A stretch of 64,000 nt of DNA from Saturnia japonica (Eukaryota; Arthropoda; Insecta; Lepidoptera; Saturniidae). How positions within the stretch are numbered: position 1 is the first letter of the stretch; the number at the start of each line of letters is the position of its first letter. This document shows positions 27,701 to 42,700 of this stretch, piece after piece. The notes beneath the pieces were generated by a model. The model worked only from the letters and a program-made list of their open reading frames with translations, was not told the origin of the DNA and made no database searches. A program made the position numbers and the translations under genes. The DNA is taken from the NCBI GenBank assembly GCA_033032175.1, contig CM065324.1, positions 2,294,001-2,358,000 on the forward strand, in the 5' to 3' direction.

Positions 27701-30700
27701 TCCCAATACATTTTGGGTTCGATAGTGTATGTTCGGAAAATGTTGATAATTTTGAACTATAAATTCACAACAGGCACAATTTTAATATATACTATAGATA
27801 AATATAAAATAGTAATTCCATCTTTTAGACTTAGTAAACAAATAAAAGTCTTTTAGTTAACTGTGTTAGGTTCTATAATGAACTTCCTAAGCACATTACC
27901 GATTTACCGGATAACAAGTTCAAGAATCATGTTATGCAAGTTTTATTGTCGAAAGGATATTATAGGGTAGATCATTACGTGAATACGGTGATGTCTGGAT
28001 GTGATTTCCTCTCTGTAGATCTACTAAAAATGATATTAACTGTATACAATTTATTACTGTAAAAAATAATTAAGGAATTATTTACAAACGGATATATTAT
28101 TGATGTACAAGTTTCATTTTACTGATATTCACAAATAAATCTATAAGGTTTAAATAAGAAATCACGTTGATATTCTGACACAAACGTAAAATGAGGTGAG
28201 TCTGTCTGAAAGAGTCATTTTCTATAGGAAATTTGTACTAGGCTGTTGTGTTAAAATTTTACAGAGTGTTTGAATATGTATCGAAGATTTGAAACTGTAT
28301 CGCCCATACCATAAATAACTGTTGAATATTGTTGTCTATGTAGGCCGGAGTTGATACGAACACCACCCTTACCGCCGTCTCCACCACCGGCATCATCGGC
28401 GCCGCTCGGTCCGTTACCTGCGACCTCGCCGTCGCCGGGCCTGCTCATCAACACGCCGCTCCCGCTGCCGGACAGCCCGGAGCCGACGCCGCTGCCGCTA
28501 CCGTCGTCGGTGCCGCTTCCCCCCTCGCCGCCAGCTCCTGCGGTCGTACCGTTACCGAGCCTACCGGAGCCAACGTTACTACCGCCTCCTACCACCGAGG
28601 CGACAGTCACCATTACAATTGTTACTGTAAGTACTCTAATCAAGTCGATTTACAGACATATTTTGCAGTAAACATCCACCGTTGCCTGTGGATACCTGCA
28701 ACACCAGGGGCATTACAGCCATGTTGCCGATCTTTACAGCCAATGTTGCCGACCTTTACAGCCATGTTGCCGACCTTTACAACCATGTTGCTGACTTTTA
28801 CAGCCATGTGGCTCAGCTTTATAGCCAAGTTGCATTTTCGAGAAATGGTTACACTCGTAAAGTTGTCTCAAACAACATAAACTTGTTTTCCTTTTGTATA
28901 ACCAAATAAAAATCATGTTTTTTTTTAATCGTTGAGCCGCAAAGTGACGGCGTATTTTCTTGATTGTAAACTACTGTCGATAGATTGGCAGTCCCTCGAC
29001 GGTCGTCGTTGTCATGCCGGCGACTGGAGGACACACACTGGTTCATGCAAAAACGCTACAAACCAATAGAGAGCCACTGTGACGGGTTTATCACCATGTG
29101 TATGGTGGTCGCGATACACTCGGATACAGAGCCTTACCACTCTCATCGATTACTAAACATACACGCGTAAGCGCATTACTATGAAACGCAATTGAAAATG
29201 TTTGTTCTGAAGGAATTATTTTATTCATAAGTAAAATCCTTAATCACCGCTACACATTTATTTTAATTATTTTAATGGCTTTATTTAGAACTCGTCTCCG
29301 ACGATACCAAATTTACCCACGTCGTCGACAACACCGTCGAACTTCGCTGCCACATCGACGGTCGTGACATCGACGGCGCAAGCGACGATGACGGTGACGG
29401 TGCCATCGCCGGCACCCACGCCTTCGTCGGGAGCGGGCAGTGCTCCCCCTACGCCGCAGCCCGCGCAACCACCTACCCCCACGCAGCCTCCGCCGACGCC
29501 GGAACCTGGTGAGTTGACCCTTTCGTCTCTACTACTATTTCATTATGTTCTCTGTTAACATCATTCTTATGAAAAAGGAAACATTGTTGAATTTATGACA
29601 ATTACCATTTATTTTCTTTATTACACAACACAGCCATTACAGAATAAAGAAGAGAACCAAACATAAGTATTGCCAATATAAATGTTACAATAAATCAACA
29701 GTTACTACTCTCTCTAAAGCGTATATAGGCAACACCCGGTCAGAACGCCGAATGCCGCCCGGTTCGGCTTTAGATTCGCCCCGCGGAATATATTTTTAAA
29801 AATGCACGCGTAAATGATTGATTTGTCCATTTAGAAAAATAAATATAATATAAATGTGAGCGGTTGTTTTCTGTGATGGAAACTAATGAATCAAAGTACC
29901 TAACCAGGCTTAGGTAGTGATGAAAAATTGGAAAACTCTGCCGCCCGACATGGATTGTTTTGTTTCTGAAGTTGAAGCTTTTCATATTTTAAATTCATTA
30001 TTATATAATATAACATTTGATATATTATGTGACCGCCAATCAACTTTAACCGCCGCCGATGGATTCAGATCTCTCAGTGGCCGCCGTTGTCTTTAGATTG
30101 TCTTGTGCTTAATATCAGGGACAGTACCGGCTATGTGCCGAGCTATTATATATTTAAAAACATCTTAAATTTTGCTTTGCAATTTTTCAAAGGGTTCAAT
30201 CTGCGGTTGCCCCTATAAGAAGCCAGGTGAAGCTGTAATAACAGGCTTCTGGGATTCGTGTTTTCTTGGGCCCATAAGGATAACAGTGAAATCAGATTGA
30301 AAAAAAAAGTCGCCGTTATTGAACTAGAAAATTATAATTTCCGTAATGTTGCACTTTTGGAATTTAAATAATATTTAAGATCATTTTAATATACATATAT
30401 AACTAATATATGTAATTATTCCTCTGCTTTTAATCTCCTAAATAAATGATAATGTTATTCATAAAATTCTGTGTATGATAACTTGATTAGAGAAGACATA
30501 CTCGGAACAGATTTCGCTAATAATATTTGAAAATAGTTTTGTTGTGTAAATGTGTAATCTTTTTGATTTATATTTGGTATAATTTTATTAAATATATCCA
30601 GTAAATTTAATCACTTTGTAGTCGTGTAATTAAAAAAAATATATTTGCATAGTCTCAATAACTTTTGGGTGTTTCTATTGTATGTAGCACTAAGCTTCCC

Positions 30701-33700
30701 TATTTATTATATAAATTTCTATAATCACAAATAAATCAAACCACATTATTTCTTAAACATTTATTATAACAGTTAAAACTAAAACTCTTGTAACCTACAA
30801 TTAAATTTTAAGCTCATTTTGAGATCACACGAACAATACTGATATGTGCGGATTTAACAACTACACGGTACGTAACATTGGTTGCGGCTTTCGGTTCAGT
30901 TTGCCGCGTTCGAAGTCGACGGCTGGGGGGTCGCGTCTCGCGAGCTCACGGCGTTCGATTCTTCCCCGTGACAGATCTTACGGTGTTTGTGCACGAAGTA
31001 GTAAGATGGAAATTTTGAGCCGCACGTTTTGCAGGGATAATAGTGAATAGTGGTGCGTTGTGATTTCCTGTGCCGGCACCAATCACCGTCAGGCGAGGTC
31101 TCGCGCCAGGCAACGTTCAGCACCCGGCTGAATCTGACAGGGCCGTCGCAGCACGCTATGTCTAATACAGTACTCGTTTGATGTTTCGGGGGCTCCGGGG
31201 CTTCAATGCGTTCGACGTCCAGTTCGCTGGATGTTGTTGATGAGGGTGATTTGGGTGGCGGGCTCGCTGGTGGTGAGGGCACCCTCGCTCGCCGTGGGAC
31301 GGGCCGGTGAGCGCCCGGCGGCGGCGCGGGCCTGGCCACACAGGGGCTCGGCCCGAGCCACGCGCGGTATAATGACAACATGCTCTCGCCGCGGTCTCTC
31401 GTTCACTGTGAAGGCGCGCTACTCGCGGACGTTTAAATATAATAGCGCGAATCTTGATTAGGATGAGTTTACATTGTACAGATCCATATTTTTTAAATCT
31501 TACAAGTTATCCCTTTATTTTAAACTAAAAAATACTATGATCAATTTGAAACTATGTTTATCTAGATTAAGCGTCCCGCTCCTTAATACAATTTCGCAAC
31601 AGCAAAACAAAAGCAGAATTATGCAAAAAAAAATCGCTAAATATTTCCATTAAAATAGCATATTAGTTTGGTACATTATGTCTACTATACAATAAGAATT
31701 TGCCATTTCTATGCAAATATTTAGCTATTTCTGCTTTATTTTTATGAAATACGTAATAATAAGAGTGTCTGTTCTGCCTCGTTCGTGCGTTCGTGCCTAT
31801 GAAGGAATTGTTACAAATCGTTTACTTTTGAAATTAGTATAACATTAACGACGCACGCAATTGTTTGTGTGCAATCATAATATGTGCAAGTTGTGAGTGT
31901 TTGCGTATGTATATATATGTATGGATACAAAATTTGTGTGTAGTGAATTATGTATATGAATAAATATGAAAAACGCATAAAAGTAAACTGTGTAAAACGT
32001 TATGCGCCAATTCCAGACTGGATTGACGCGTGCATAATCTGAGTTTTACTCTCACCAATCCAATCCAATCCAATAACTGTGGGTTCCAATCACTACCAAT
32101 TAAAGCACCGTTCGCCTACTAACATGACGAGCAGTGAGATATCAAATATTAAAAAAAAAAAAACAAAATACATAATAACCGTTCCAAAGAACATCTTTAG
32201 GTTCTTAGTAAAATGATTTGTTAAACATTCATCCCCTTGACAATAAGTAGTGTACAGCGAACGGTCTCTGACTCTTGGCAAACACTTAATTCACTTAGGG
32301 GTCCCACCGCGACTTTCTCACAGACATTGAATATAACCGACTTTAACTAGAGGTAGACACAGTCTTGCTCTGAAATATAATATTAATACTTTAATTATAT
32401 ACATATATAGATATATATATATTTTTACATTGATTTGAGAAGTTGGTGGTGCAATACAGTTTGCTAGGAGATACCTCAATATTACGTGAGATTTTATTTA
32501 TTTGGTCTCTCCTCTCACTTGGTGAGTTTTGGTAAGATATGGTTTGACTCTCGTCCTCACGTGTGATTTACCTATAGTTTTTAAATAATTAAATTACTAT
32601 AAATACGTAAGCGTTAATACTGATAATTATCTTCTATGGCAATATACATACATTGTTTAATACATAATTTATCTTCTCTCAATTAAAATGTTGACTTGAG
32701 ATTTTTGTTTACATTCATTCCTCTCCTTTTAAATGAGATTTGGTTAGAATTTTCTGGATTCCTCCCCCATTTGAGCTCATGTAATGTGAGGACGTCCCCC
32801 TTTGAATGCCATGTTACAGCAAATAACTTAATTAAACATTAGTAAAAATTATACAATACTTATGTATACGATAATGTTACTTATTGTTGACCGCAGGAAA
32901 TGAAACGAACGAACGCGAAGAAATATATAAAATTAATAAAATTGAAGTTTTTTGTGTAATGTCAAAATAACAGTTTTTTACTAAATGCATATAAAAGTAT
33001 ATACGACACCTATAACAAAAAGCCAATTTTTTTTATTTTTGTCTGTCTGTCTATCTGTTTTTTCCGGATAATCTCCGAAACGGTTGGACCGATTTTGGCG
33101 GGACTTTCACTGATAGATAGCTGATGATATAGGGAGTAACTTAGGATACTTTTATTTTAAAAAAGAATTAGGGTTTCGCACAAATAAAAAAAACTGGTCA
33201 TGGTGAATCAATTCGGGTGCTTAAATGGCTTATGCTGAGTTAACCATAAAAGATATAGCAAACTAATGTATTACATAATCATAGGCATTAAAAAGACCTA
33301 CAAAAAACTCCGGCAGAGTATACATCTATCTTTTAAGGAACATTTTTGTCTTTAAAATAGCCGGGAGCGGGGAGCAAGATTCGCGCGGGCATTCTGTAGT
33401 TCACGTGAGCGAAGCCACGGGCACAACTAGTATTAAATAAGAGTCAAAAGATATATATATTAGTTCGCACGTATAAAACAAAATTAAGTTGTCTTCATGT
33501 GCCGCCAGATGGTATTTTAATCATTTAATTGTAAGTGCACATTACATATTTAGGGAATTAACTTACAATATTATTCCAATAGTCTTGCGTTTAAAACAAA
33601 GCAAGCTATCGCACCGTTCATACAGTTGAATTTGAGATATAGTGTTATCAAAAATCATATACTTTTTGGTTATTTTATATTTGTTTTATATTATTTCTTG

Positions 33701-36700
33701 TTTTGTTTTCTTGTCTCTACAAAACATAACGTCGTCCCGCGCTGCACCGTGGGATTTGTTGAATAGACATTACACGAACGATTTCTCTCGCAGCATCGAT
33801 AACAATAACCCAGTATAATATTTGTGAAGTCTCTCCCGCGAGATTTAGAGACCGTCTCTCTGTTGTGGTCCTTTTAAAATTGCGTAAATTGATGGAGATT
33901 CTTTGATTTATGTATGCACAGACTTTTTAAATTTACCGAATGCGCGTAGGTAGGTGCCTTATAAATAATTTAAAAAAAAATTGCCTAGTGGTCCTCAGCG
34001 TGACTGCTATGCTCGAGGGTCTGTTATAGGGTTTTTCTATGAAATCCTCAGTATTAGGTCGGATTTTGGTTTTGTACCCGATTAATGGCAATAGGGTTGC
34101 ACCCTATTACATGGGACCTAAAAACATACCCGGCGAACTAATGTACACAGCTCTGCCTAACCCTTCTGGGATACAGGCGTGAAAGTATGTTATGTTATGG
34201 ATCTAATGTGATTGAAACGTCATCGTGTAATCTCCGGTCACAGGTGTCGCTGTAGTGTGTAATCCCTTCGAGCGGCCGCGAACGGTGGGGTTGAAAAGGC
34301 AACTCTACAACAGAGGGAATTTTAAATCAATCGGTTACTGCTTCCAGCGCTCGCTCACTGGGATTATAAGATTATCCTAACATTAAGAGCTGATGCTGTA
34401 TATTATTGTTTAATCAATTAAGAGGATTTATTACCTAATTATATATTTTTATCTTGTTAAGGGTGAATATTTGATCAAATCTTACGTGATGTTAAGTGAG
34501 GATGTGGTTAAACTTAGTAGTGGTAACTTGTTCTCAAGTGGAACCATCCGCCGGTTCACTCCGTTTATGTCTTTGATGAATGATGATACATTTCTAACTA
34601 TGCTATGTAGTTACGTTTTAATGTTTCCATTTGTCGAAATTCAAATAGTTAATAAATAGGTCATGGGTTATCGTGGAGATTATGTTTGTACCGACCTCTT
34701 GGAAGAGAGCTTTACTACTACATTGACAGTTTTATTTTATTTTCCGAACATACAACGTTTAAATCTGCATGTTGTATATTTTCAAGCGTGTTTGTGCAAA
34801 CAACCGCGGGATAGCTCGTTAAATTGTCACGCTCGAAGGCGTTCGGTTCTTCTGTCGCCAGCGCAAATACTTCCTGTATACACGGGGATCCGCAGTCGCT
34901 AGGCCAAATTATGTATAGAATGTTTACTGTGGTATATATTATATCCGTACGCGAATATTGTTTGCATTGTGATTTCGTTACGAGTAGAGGGTGAATAAAA
35001 AAGCGGAGTTGGTTGTTTTTCAATAAACTATTGATTTAAAATGTTGTACATTCAATTTCTATAAAAAGTTGTATTGTGAGGTTTGTATTGTACGGGGTTA
35101 ATAGGTAAAATACCTTATTAATGGATAAGTTAAGATCACTGACTGATTGTAAAATAGTTAATGATTTTTACAACTTTAAACATTGCTGACGCCACAACGT
35201 TAAAACTGTTACCAAATAATGGTTTCGTAGTATTTACTACGAACAGACAGATAAATTATTCTAAATGAATTATTAACCACTAACCTGATATATGGTATGT
35301 CTCTGGCAAACACACATACACATACACTCGCTCACATAAACGCACGTTATTGATATCCATTTTTCTATTCTGCTGTTCTTTTTAAATCAATTTACGTTAC
35401 CTATATTGTTTTGCTATTTCAATTCTTAGACCTCCATGTTACCTACCTCCAAAGCGTAGGCAAAGGTTTATGTAATTGTTTTTGATGATAAAAATATTTC
35501 TGTTGTATTTTATGAATGAATGGGATGAAGTAACATAATTGAGATATTTAACGTTATAATTTTAGAAATGTATGTGATGAGGGCGAAGGCTGCTGCGAGG
35601 AGAATTCATGATAGCGTTTACTGATCGTAGTTTAAATAAGCGCTCGGGAGATGAATCAAACTGGATCCCAATTAGTACTTGTGCAAACATACCTTAATTG
35701 TTGGAGAGATTAATCGCCTGTGGGATACAACGATATACGTTGTCTAGATGTTACTCGTTACGGAATATTGTGCGCGTCATATCGTTATTATAGTTTTTGT
35801 AGTATCTCATTTAGTCCACAAGATCAGAACAAAGATTTAATTGTCTATTGTTACACCCGTGGGTATTAAAAATGCCATTAATTAACGTGAAGAAGATTTA
35901 TTTGAATTCTACACAATTACAAATTACACGAACTCACAACACTGTTATTTATTACACTGTGGTTTCGCTTCCTTTTATCGCTCGTTGTTATCGTTTTGTA
36001 ATTCAAAACTGAACTGTCTCGGCGCCGCGCCTGAGTCGCTTATATACCTACACTAAACGACCGCAGAAACATCGTGAAGCGTCGCGACTTTTCTTGTTGT
36101 TTACTTTCAATGCCTACTCGATGACGTAATCGAGGCGATAATCCCCAATACAGGTGTGTGTAAACTGCGATGTTTACAAAAACATGCGCCGCGGTTGTTT
36201 ACGACGCGAACATTATTTCGATGTCCTGAAAATTTCTAGTTGCTTCGAGATATTTCGGGAACCGGATTTTCACTATCTTTTTAATCGGGTTAGTAACAGG
36301 TCGTAATACTATTATAGTTTTAATGAATATATAACTATACAGTCTAGTAATAAAAGTAAGATTTTTTGTAGATTAAATTTTAGTAAAATTGTAGACAGAT
36401 ACCAGATTAAAGTTCTTTATACATTTTTTGCGTGATACTTTGAAGTGATTCCTTTAAAAAATTCAATACATGTCGTAAATGTAAGTTGATGTTCACATTG
36501 ACTATCGCACAAGTGTGCGTACTGCTCAACACGGGACTGACAGCACGAGTAATTTCCCCAGTATTACCAACCGAAATTTTCTGATGTACCTATTCGTTTT
36601 TCGGTTGATCCATCCATAAATTATATTTCTCAGCAATTAGCATTTTCGCGATTATATAGAAACGAAACTTATTAAAAAGAAAAATAATTGATTAATAAAT

Positions 36701-39700
36701 TCTCAATTTAATCAAATGGATCCGTTTTATATGCTCTTTCCAATGCGTTCTTTACCATTCCACACTTCTACAAAGTAAAACTGTACAGTACAACTAAACG
36801 GTCGAGTTAATTGAACGCTGTTAAGTCTGCGGTCGATGCAGCGCATGATGCATCCCACGTTAAATATTGAAACAGCTACGTTGCGCTTTGCCGTTTGTTA
36901 CCGACGTTCACGCTTGCAACAGTACCTATATTATAACTATACGAGTTATCTCTTCTTTATATTCAAATATTTGAAATTATAACGTTTTTTATTAATAAAA
37001 TACCTCAAAACAATATACAATGTTATACACGTTTGCTTCTTTTTATTTAATGGCAACCAACTGTGTTCATCCACAATTCAGCCAACATCATATTATGTAT
37101 AATTAACATATAATTTTCTGTATAGTAGACTATACTAAAAATCGTTGACTTATTTATTTTGTACAAGGATTTGTAGTTCGGAATATAAAAGTGTTGCTCG
37201 ATTGTTTCGTCATATTCTCCGAACATCGTTCTGCGCTTGCCATATATTGTAATTTAGATTCCAACTAAAATCCGATTACCGCTAATAAATAATGAATAGG
37301 GCAACATTATTCGGATTGTGCCCGCGAGCTTATCCGCTAATAAGCTTCTCGTCCGTAGAGGCGCGTTGCGGTACGTATGGTTGCCAACCTTAGGGGTTGT
37401 TTCCTAAATTTAAGGAAAAAGTTCTTTTTTGATTTTTTTTGCGTCCAATATTTTGTGGGCCAGTAAATTATATTATTATTATTTAAATTATAATTAAAAT
37501 ATAATGTAAATTTTTGGAATATTTTATGTCTCTCGGGAGTACTTCATTTTATCAGTTGGCATCCCTGTTGATGCTACGTGTATTGTGTGGCCCCGTGAAT
37601 ATTCTAGAAGGCAGTGATTTACGAATGAGTTCACTATTCCGGTGAACGCTGCATTAATGGGACACGGATCTGATTCGCCATTGATTTATTTTTAATTATA
37701 TATGAATAGTTTTATGTATACTACTACATCCTTACGCGAATCATGCGTAGTTTGTCACTATATCATTGTGGTTTTTAAAATACTGTACGGGTGTTTTATG
37801 TGTCTTGGTTTTTAAAACATTTGTAATATTAAAAAATAATTGTAATAAAAGTAATTCAAACTAGCGCTGAGCAATGAGCATATAAACGTTCTGAAGTCAG
37901 TCATCATGATGGGATTTTTACCATGTATATGGTGAGGCTGCCAATCCTCTATCGACATTTGCTCCTTTGTTATTCAGTCGGGTGGAAAGTACGCATGTGA
38001 ATGTGGCTTGATGTTTACGATATAAAAATATTTTGATTCACAGCCTTGACTGAGAGAATAGGAACGCCGTCGTCGAGTACGACGGTGACCACTACGACGG
38101 TGACGACGACGTCGTCGAGCTGCGCTGTCTGCAACACGCCCGGGGCGACCAGAACTATATCTAGATCGAGAACGATACACTATGGACTTAAGGTATGTTT
38201 AAAGTTTTATTACCTGTATCATATTTATGAAAAACGAAATCGGTTTATTGACTCGTTTATAAATTCTAGCGAATGGGAAAGGCTTTAATAAAGTACATAG
38301 TTAGCATGGTACTTGTAACTTTTACAACACTGATAATACCGGTAAAGAAAACAAAAGTATAAACGTATTTTGATATATATTTGTAATGTTTTACAAAGCC
38401 CACAAATTCGTCTGAAGCATCCGGGTCGAAGGACCGAAAATTTAATATTACGAATACCTTAGTTATTTTCTGGGTCGGTTGTATACTAACGACAGTTGTA
38501 TTCTGCTGGATCGTGACCGTGATGCAAGGGTAGATGCCCGTCATATGGATTCCTTTATGTAAATTGCGTTTCGGGATCAACCATTGTATGACATAATGTA
38601 AAGTGACTTTTTATGAAGGTGGCATGTAAGCGACGATCGGCGATGATTGCCGGTGTTTTTGAATTGCACTGTGCTAATTAACCATCAGGCACAACTTTTC
38701 TCGATCTTTGTAATTTTTTTGTGCTTGCTTCAATTTCATTAACTACGTTTGTTTTAAGTATTTATTTAAAGCTTGAAATTAAAAAAAAAAAAAATAGTAA
38801 GTGCTTATATTATTAGAGTAGATAAGTATTATTGTTGGTTTGCAGGAGGAGGCGGTGGGCGCGAGAGTGTGCGAGGCTTGCCACTGCCGGTGCGTCCGGT
38901 CGCGGTACACGCGGTGCCCCGTGCCCACGTGTCCCGGGCCGCGCGTCAGGGCTAAGCGGTTGCGACATCTGCCGCCGCGGTGGCACGACCTCTCCCTACA
39001 TCTCAAGAAACCACTCATGGATGAGTTCCGTTAGTATTCGCATTTTTGTTATCGTGAACTATAATATAACAAAACAATCACTGAATACATCATGTAGGTG
39101 AATGTTATTTATCATATGTTTTCATATTTATGTAGTTGAAACTCTAATAACTTACAACAAAGTTAATAATGACACAAATACCTTTCCGATTGGCGAACAG
39201 ATCAAAAAAAAAAATTTAATGTAATATACTCGTACTAATCACATGTGTTGTTCTACTATGACTTCATATAGTTGTACAAGTTACTGAGAGAGTGTTCAAG
39301 CATGATCGTGGTAGTTGCGGGCCAGTACAGCGTTAGTTTAGCCCTGGCACGGCACTGTGAATCTTTAATTTAAATAAATATATATGTATATTTGTTTGCA
39401 GAAATACCGTGCGAACTGAGTAAATGTTGTTTAACCTGCTTCAAACGGATTACAAGACGGTTAGAGAGCTTGAACGAGGGAGGGAGCGCGCCTGACCCCT
39501 CCGAAGAGGAGGCGGGCAGGTTCCGCAGCTTGCTGCGCGAGCACGGCACCGCCTGGGACCGCATAGCGGCGCTCAGCGGCCGCACGCCAGCCAGCTTGAA
39601 GGCATTCTACTTTACATATAGGTACTAAATAATAATATTAATATAATAATAAATAATAATATTTGTAGTTAAGAAAACGCGTCGTAGAACACGCACACAT

Positions 39701-42700
39701 TCAAAGCTTATCTCTGTCTTATTACGAAAGCAAACAATATCTTCTATTTAAGTTTAAAAAAAGTCTGTATATTAAAAATAGATCAACGGCATTATTATTA
39801 TCAACGAGTATAATAATATTAATCTGCTCAACGAATACAACAGAAAAAAGCTCCAACTGGACGCGGTGGTGGGAGAGCGAGCGGCCATCGCCAGCCGGTG
39901 TTCCTCCAGCGAGGACAGCGCGCTCAGCTCCGGCGACACGGATACTGCCAGCGCGGGATCCTCCCCGCACGCGCACGCTCAGCCGCCGCCGCCCGCGCAG
40001 CCACAGGGTCCGCGCACCGACGCGGTCGCGCCCCGCCGGCACCGTCGCGACGAGTACGACTCCTCGGCCACCGAGACCGCGGACGAGGAGAACGACGCGC
40101 CCACCACCAAGGTAACCAACCAATACATACAAACCATTCAAACGTTACAGTATGGCAAAACCACCTGCGAAAGTGAGTTTGTCTGGTTTTTTATTACTCA
40201 ATCACGTGTAAACGGCTAAATGGATTTGGATTAAATTTGGCACACAGATAGCTCATATCCCGGATTAACACATAGGATACTTTTTATCCAGGTAAAAACA
40301 ATTTGTTTATGTGAGTGAAGCCGCGGGGGCACAGCTAGTTTAACAACAGATTGTCTACTTGAGGGTGGTAGCTAGCTAGGTGGTTATTGGATAATTCCCT
40401 ACCACCATGCTATGGTTTCATCACGATGCCTTCCCTCACCGATTGATCAACGCGTTGTCTATCAGTGGTGGCGACCAATGAGCCACCACTACTTTGAATA
40501 TGACGGTAACAGAGAAAAATGAATATAGCGGTGATACTAACAACGAAACCGTAACTCTACGCTGTCCAAATAACTTTACCAACACGTTGTGTTCACTCGT
40601 AGAGCTTACCACCGACATCGATCGGCATGCCCCCCGTTACGACGTCCTCGTCGAGTCCAGCGCTGAGCTCGGCGGCCAGCTCGACGGGCAACACCCTCAC
40701 CAGCTCGGCGGTGTGCACGGCCGTGTGCACGGCTGCGTGTGCGGTCGTCTGCACGGCGCCGTGCACGAGTACCATTGCGAGCACGGGTGTCGTGCAGCGG
40801 AACGGGCCCTCCGCGCCGCAGACCGTGCGCGACGTCGTCCTCAACCTCATCGAGTTCAGTCTTACGAGAGACGCGCATCCCGTCCCGCCCCCCATCAAGC
40901 CGCACCAACTCAAGGTACTGACCATTTTACAAGCTTTTATTTAAATCGTCTTGTTAGTATGGGTCAAATCTTGCAACTGTATTTTAAAAGGTAATTATCA
41001 GGAAGTGACGTAATTCTAAATCCAATAATATAATGGACTCCCAAAGATAGCGGACCATTTATTTTCATGCACTCCCATGATATGGGTATCAAATGATATG
41101 GTTTTGCTGAGAAGAATACGAAGAAATAATAAATATGTAATTAATTACAGTGAAAAGGTTTTTTTTAGTTTTACAAGTTTTAATTAAAAATTTTGGTGTA
41201 TCGGGAATCTATACGATCAAATACAGTTTCTGTAAAGTTTTTCTTTGACATCTGATAATACCATGTACGAAACTAATGATAGTGACTTGTGACGTAATAA
41301 ATAATTGTCAGGTATCATCATCGACGGGCGGTCGGGAGACGCTGGCGACTCTAACTGTCGTGAACAGCTCGCACAACGTAGTGACGGGACCGCGGTCACC
41401 GCACCGTCCCACTGCAACCATCACGCCGATCTCGCAGAGCGGACAGCAGGAGCCCGGCAAGGACGGACTCGTACTCGTACACATAGAGCCGCGCACGGAC
41501 CCGCGACCCGACCAGCGAGTGGACTCGCGCGCCGACATGCTCTCCGACTCGCGACCCGACTCGTTGCTCGATCTCACCGTCAAGCGAACCGACAGGAGGA
41601 ACGACATCGCCTTCCAGCACCCTAATAAGCCGGTTAGTGTTGTACATCGCTCAATTTTTTAGGCTAGTTTCGAGCAGTATTTTATGGGAACGCCAAATTC
41701 ATATGTTTAAATAAATTTTTTTACCGACTCGGATAAATCTTAGATCCAAAATGACTCATTGTCTTAAAAACTCTTTTGATATGATAACATCGGTCAATAT
41801 AATTACGAGTCGCTTTCTGAATTTAAAAAACAACAAAAATTCTATGAATTTTTCAAATTAATCATAGTAAAATTATGTTTACTTGTTTTAGAATGTGTAT
41901 CGCAACTCGAACGAGTACGCGTACAGAGGTGGACAAGAGCGAGAGTCGCCCACACAGTACATCTGCAAAACGAAGGGTGTCGGGGGCGTGGGAACCGGCG
42001 TTGGGGTGAGGGGTGCGGCCGGCGTACTCAAGAGCGCCGCCAACCCGAAGGGCTCCATCACGCTCGGCACTCCAGTCGTCGAGGCACGATTTGAAGCTCG
42101 TCGCACCCCTCCCGGTTCGATCACAGCCGGCACGCCAGTCCTGCCTCACCACGCGCACCCCGCCCACCCTCAGCACCAGCAGCACGCGCCACATCCGCAG
42201 CATCTCACAGACAAGCCCCGGCTGGAGCACTACTATAAGCGTCGGAGTCCCGCGTACTGCACGCCGGCCACGCCGCAGCGCACACACGAACCCGCGTACT
42301 CGCCGGTAAATTTATTGTTCAATAGTTACAGTGGTATTGCTGACTCTATGTACCATAAACGTTATAGAGCCACAAGAGGGCGTCCGCTTGCCCTGTACCA
42401 TGATAAAATGGGAGTTGATAAATTTTTAGAAAACTTACCAATCTGAATAAGGAATCCTTTTATTAAACACCTAACGTTTCTCATAAGGGGTATAATTATT
42501 TGTTTTAATCTGCTTTTAAATACGAAATTAATCCATCAATTCTTAAAAAAAAATATTTTCGATAGATGTACACTTAATTAGATTAATCTCCAAAAATCGA
42601 GGCAAAGATAGGTGATCGATTTCCAGACGTCTGGTAGCGGAGGGTACGCGCGCACGCCGCACGGCCTCGAGCAGCGCCAGATCATAATGGCGGACTTCAT

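Larger units (their letters stand above)
19197..28343 (+). other. Intron 10 (9.1 kb)
   Basis: Large intron. Holds repeats at 20330-20560, 21890-22110 and a SINE at 25912-26180, a possible antisense exon at 24864-24987, and a LINE fragment at 27862-28011. A GC-rich stretch at 27340-27460 with adjacent TTAATTAA-type sites could be regulatory. Long ORFs here (such as 24011-24418) show no coding signs. The rest is AT-rich with nothing recognised. Confidence 0.5.
29509..38043 (+). other. Intron 12 (8.5 kb)
   Basis: Contains an antisense zinc-finger gene (31381-30896), a Helitron-like element (32955-33431), a SINE (33981-34200), and an LTR-like repeat (35849-36060) also seen at 52238-52460. Short simple repeats include (TCCAA)n at 32056-32076 and TA-rich runs near 32400. 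Other parts are AT-rich with no recognised feature. Confidence 0.5.

Noticed and set aside
28251..28643. Gly/Ser-rich minus-strand ORF
   Set aside because: Antisense of the Pro-rich exon 11.
28713..28835. CRISPR-like array
   Set aside because: Units are contiguous 21-22 base tandem repeats without spacers, in a eukaryotic intron.
35849..36298. Complete solo LTR
   Set aside because: Ends tgttac and gtaaca are suggestive, but no flanking target duplication was found, so only a repeat is reported.
40593..40925. Several minus-strand ORFs over exons 16-18
   Set aside because: GC-rich antisense shadows of real Smrter exons; the plus strand has splice sites and family motifs.
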